Notes under the pieces: generated by a model
The model's input: the letters and a program-made list of their open reading frames with translations, nothing else
Told to the model about the DNA's origin: nothing
The model's database searches: none
In this document: piece after piece, positions 6,217 through 6,630 of the stretch
Numbering within the stretch: position 1 is the first letter of the stretch
Layout: each line of letters begins with the position of its first letter
Translations under genes and position numbers: made by a program
Source of the DNA: DATCDR01 sp036510575
Lineage (GTDB): Bacteria; Actinomycetota; Acidimicrobiia; Acidimicrobiales; Bog-793
Assembly (NCBI GenBank): GCA_036510575.1
Contig: DATCDR010000174.1
Location: forward strand, 1 to 6,630
DNA: 6,630 bases
Direction: 5' to 3'

Positions 6217-6630
<414 letters not shown>

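Overview
This window comes from a high-GC actinobacterium. The partial 16S rRNA at the right end reads like the class Acidimicrobiia (Acidimicrobium/Ferrimicrobium relatives). That placement is from memory of such 16S sequences and is not a database result. The arginine genes also look actinobacterial: an argR inside the operon, GTG and TTG starts, and very tight gene packing.

From 1 to 5837, everything is on the plus strand and behaves as one transcription unit. The order is argD (5' end outside the window), argF, argR, argG, argH, then a 3-methyladenine DNA glycosylase gene of the AAG/MPG family. ArgD makes N-acetylornithine, the step before ornithine. ArgF turns ornithine and carbamoyl phosphate into citrulline, ArgG condenses citrulline with aspartate, and ArgH releases arginine and fumarate. 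ArgR, the arginine-sensing repressor, sits in the middle and probably regulates the operon that encodes it. Junctions are minimal: 4 bp (argD-argF), 0 bp (argF-argR, TAGATG), 52 bp with a clear ribosome binding site (argR-argG), a 4-bp overlap (argG-argH, GTGA) and an overlap of about 11 bp (argH-mpg). The DNA repair gene at the end is not part of arginine metabolism but appears to be co-transcribed.

From 5834 to 6216 is the promoter and leader of a ribosomal RNA operon. A TTGACA-N16-TAGGGT promoter has its -35 box overlapping the stop codon of the glycosylase gene, so there is no intergenic terminator between the arginine operon and the rRNA operon. The leader, about 350 nt long, holds no tRNA and no convincing gene. 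It contains two or three boxA-like antitermination motifs and two clear hairpins. From about 6217 to the right edge is the first ~414 nt of the 16S rRNA gene.

I found no mobile element, CRISPR array, toxin-antitoxin, phage gene or clearly new system. The most noteworthy points are the direct abutment of the arginine/repair operon with the rRNA promoter, the repeated boxA-like motifs, and a few unusual residues in otherwise standard enzymes.
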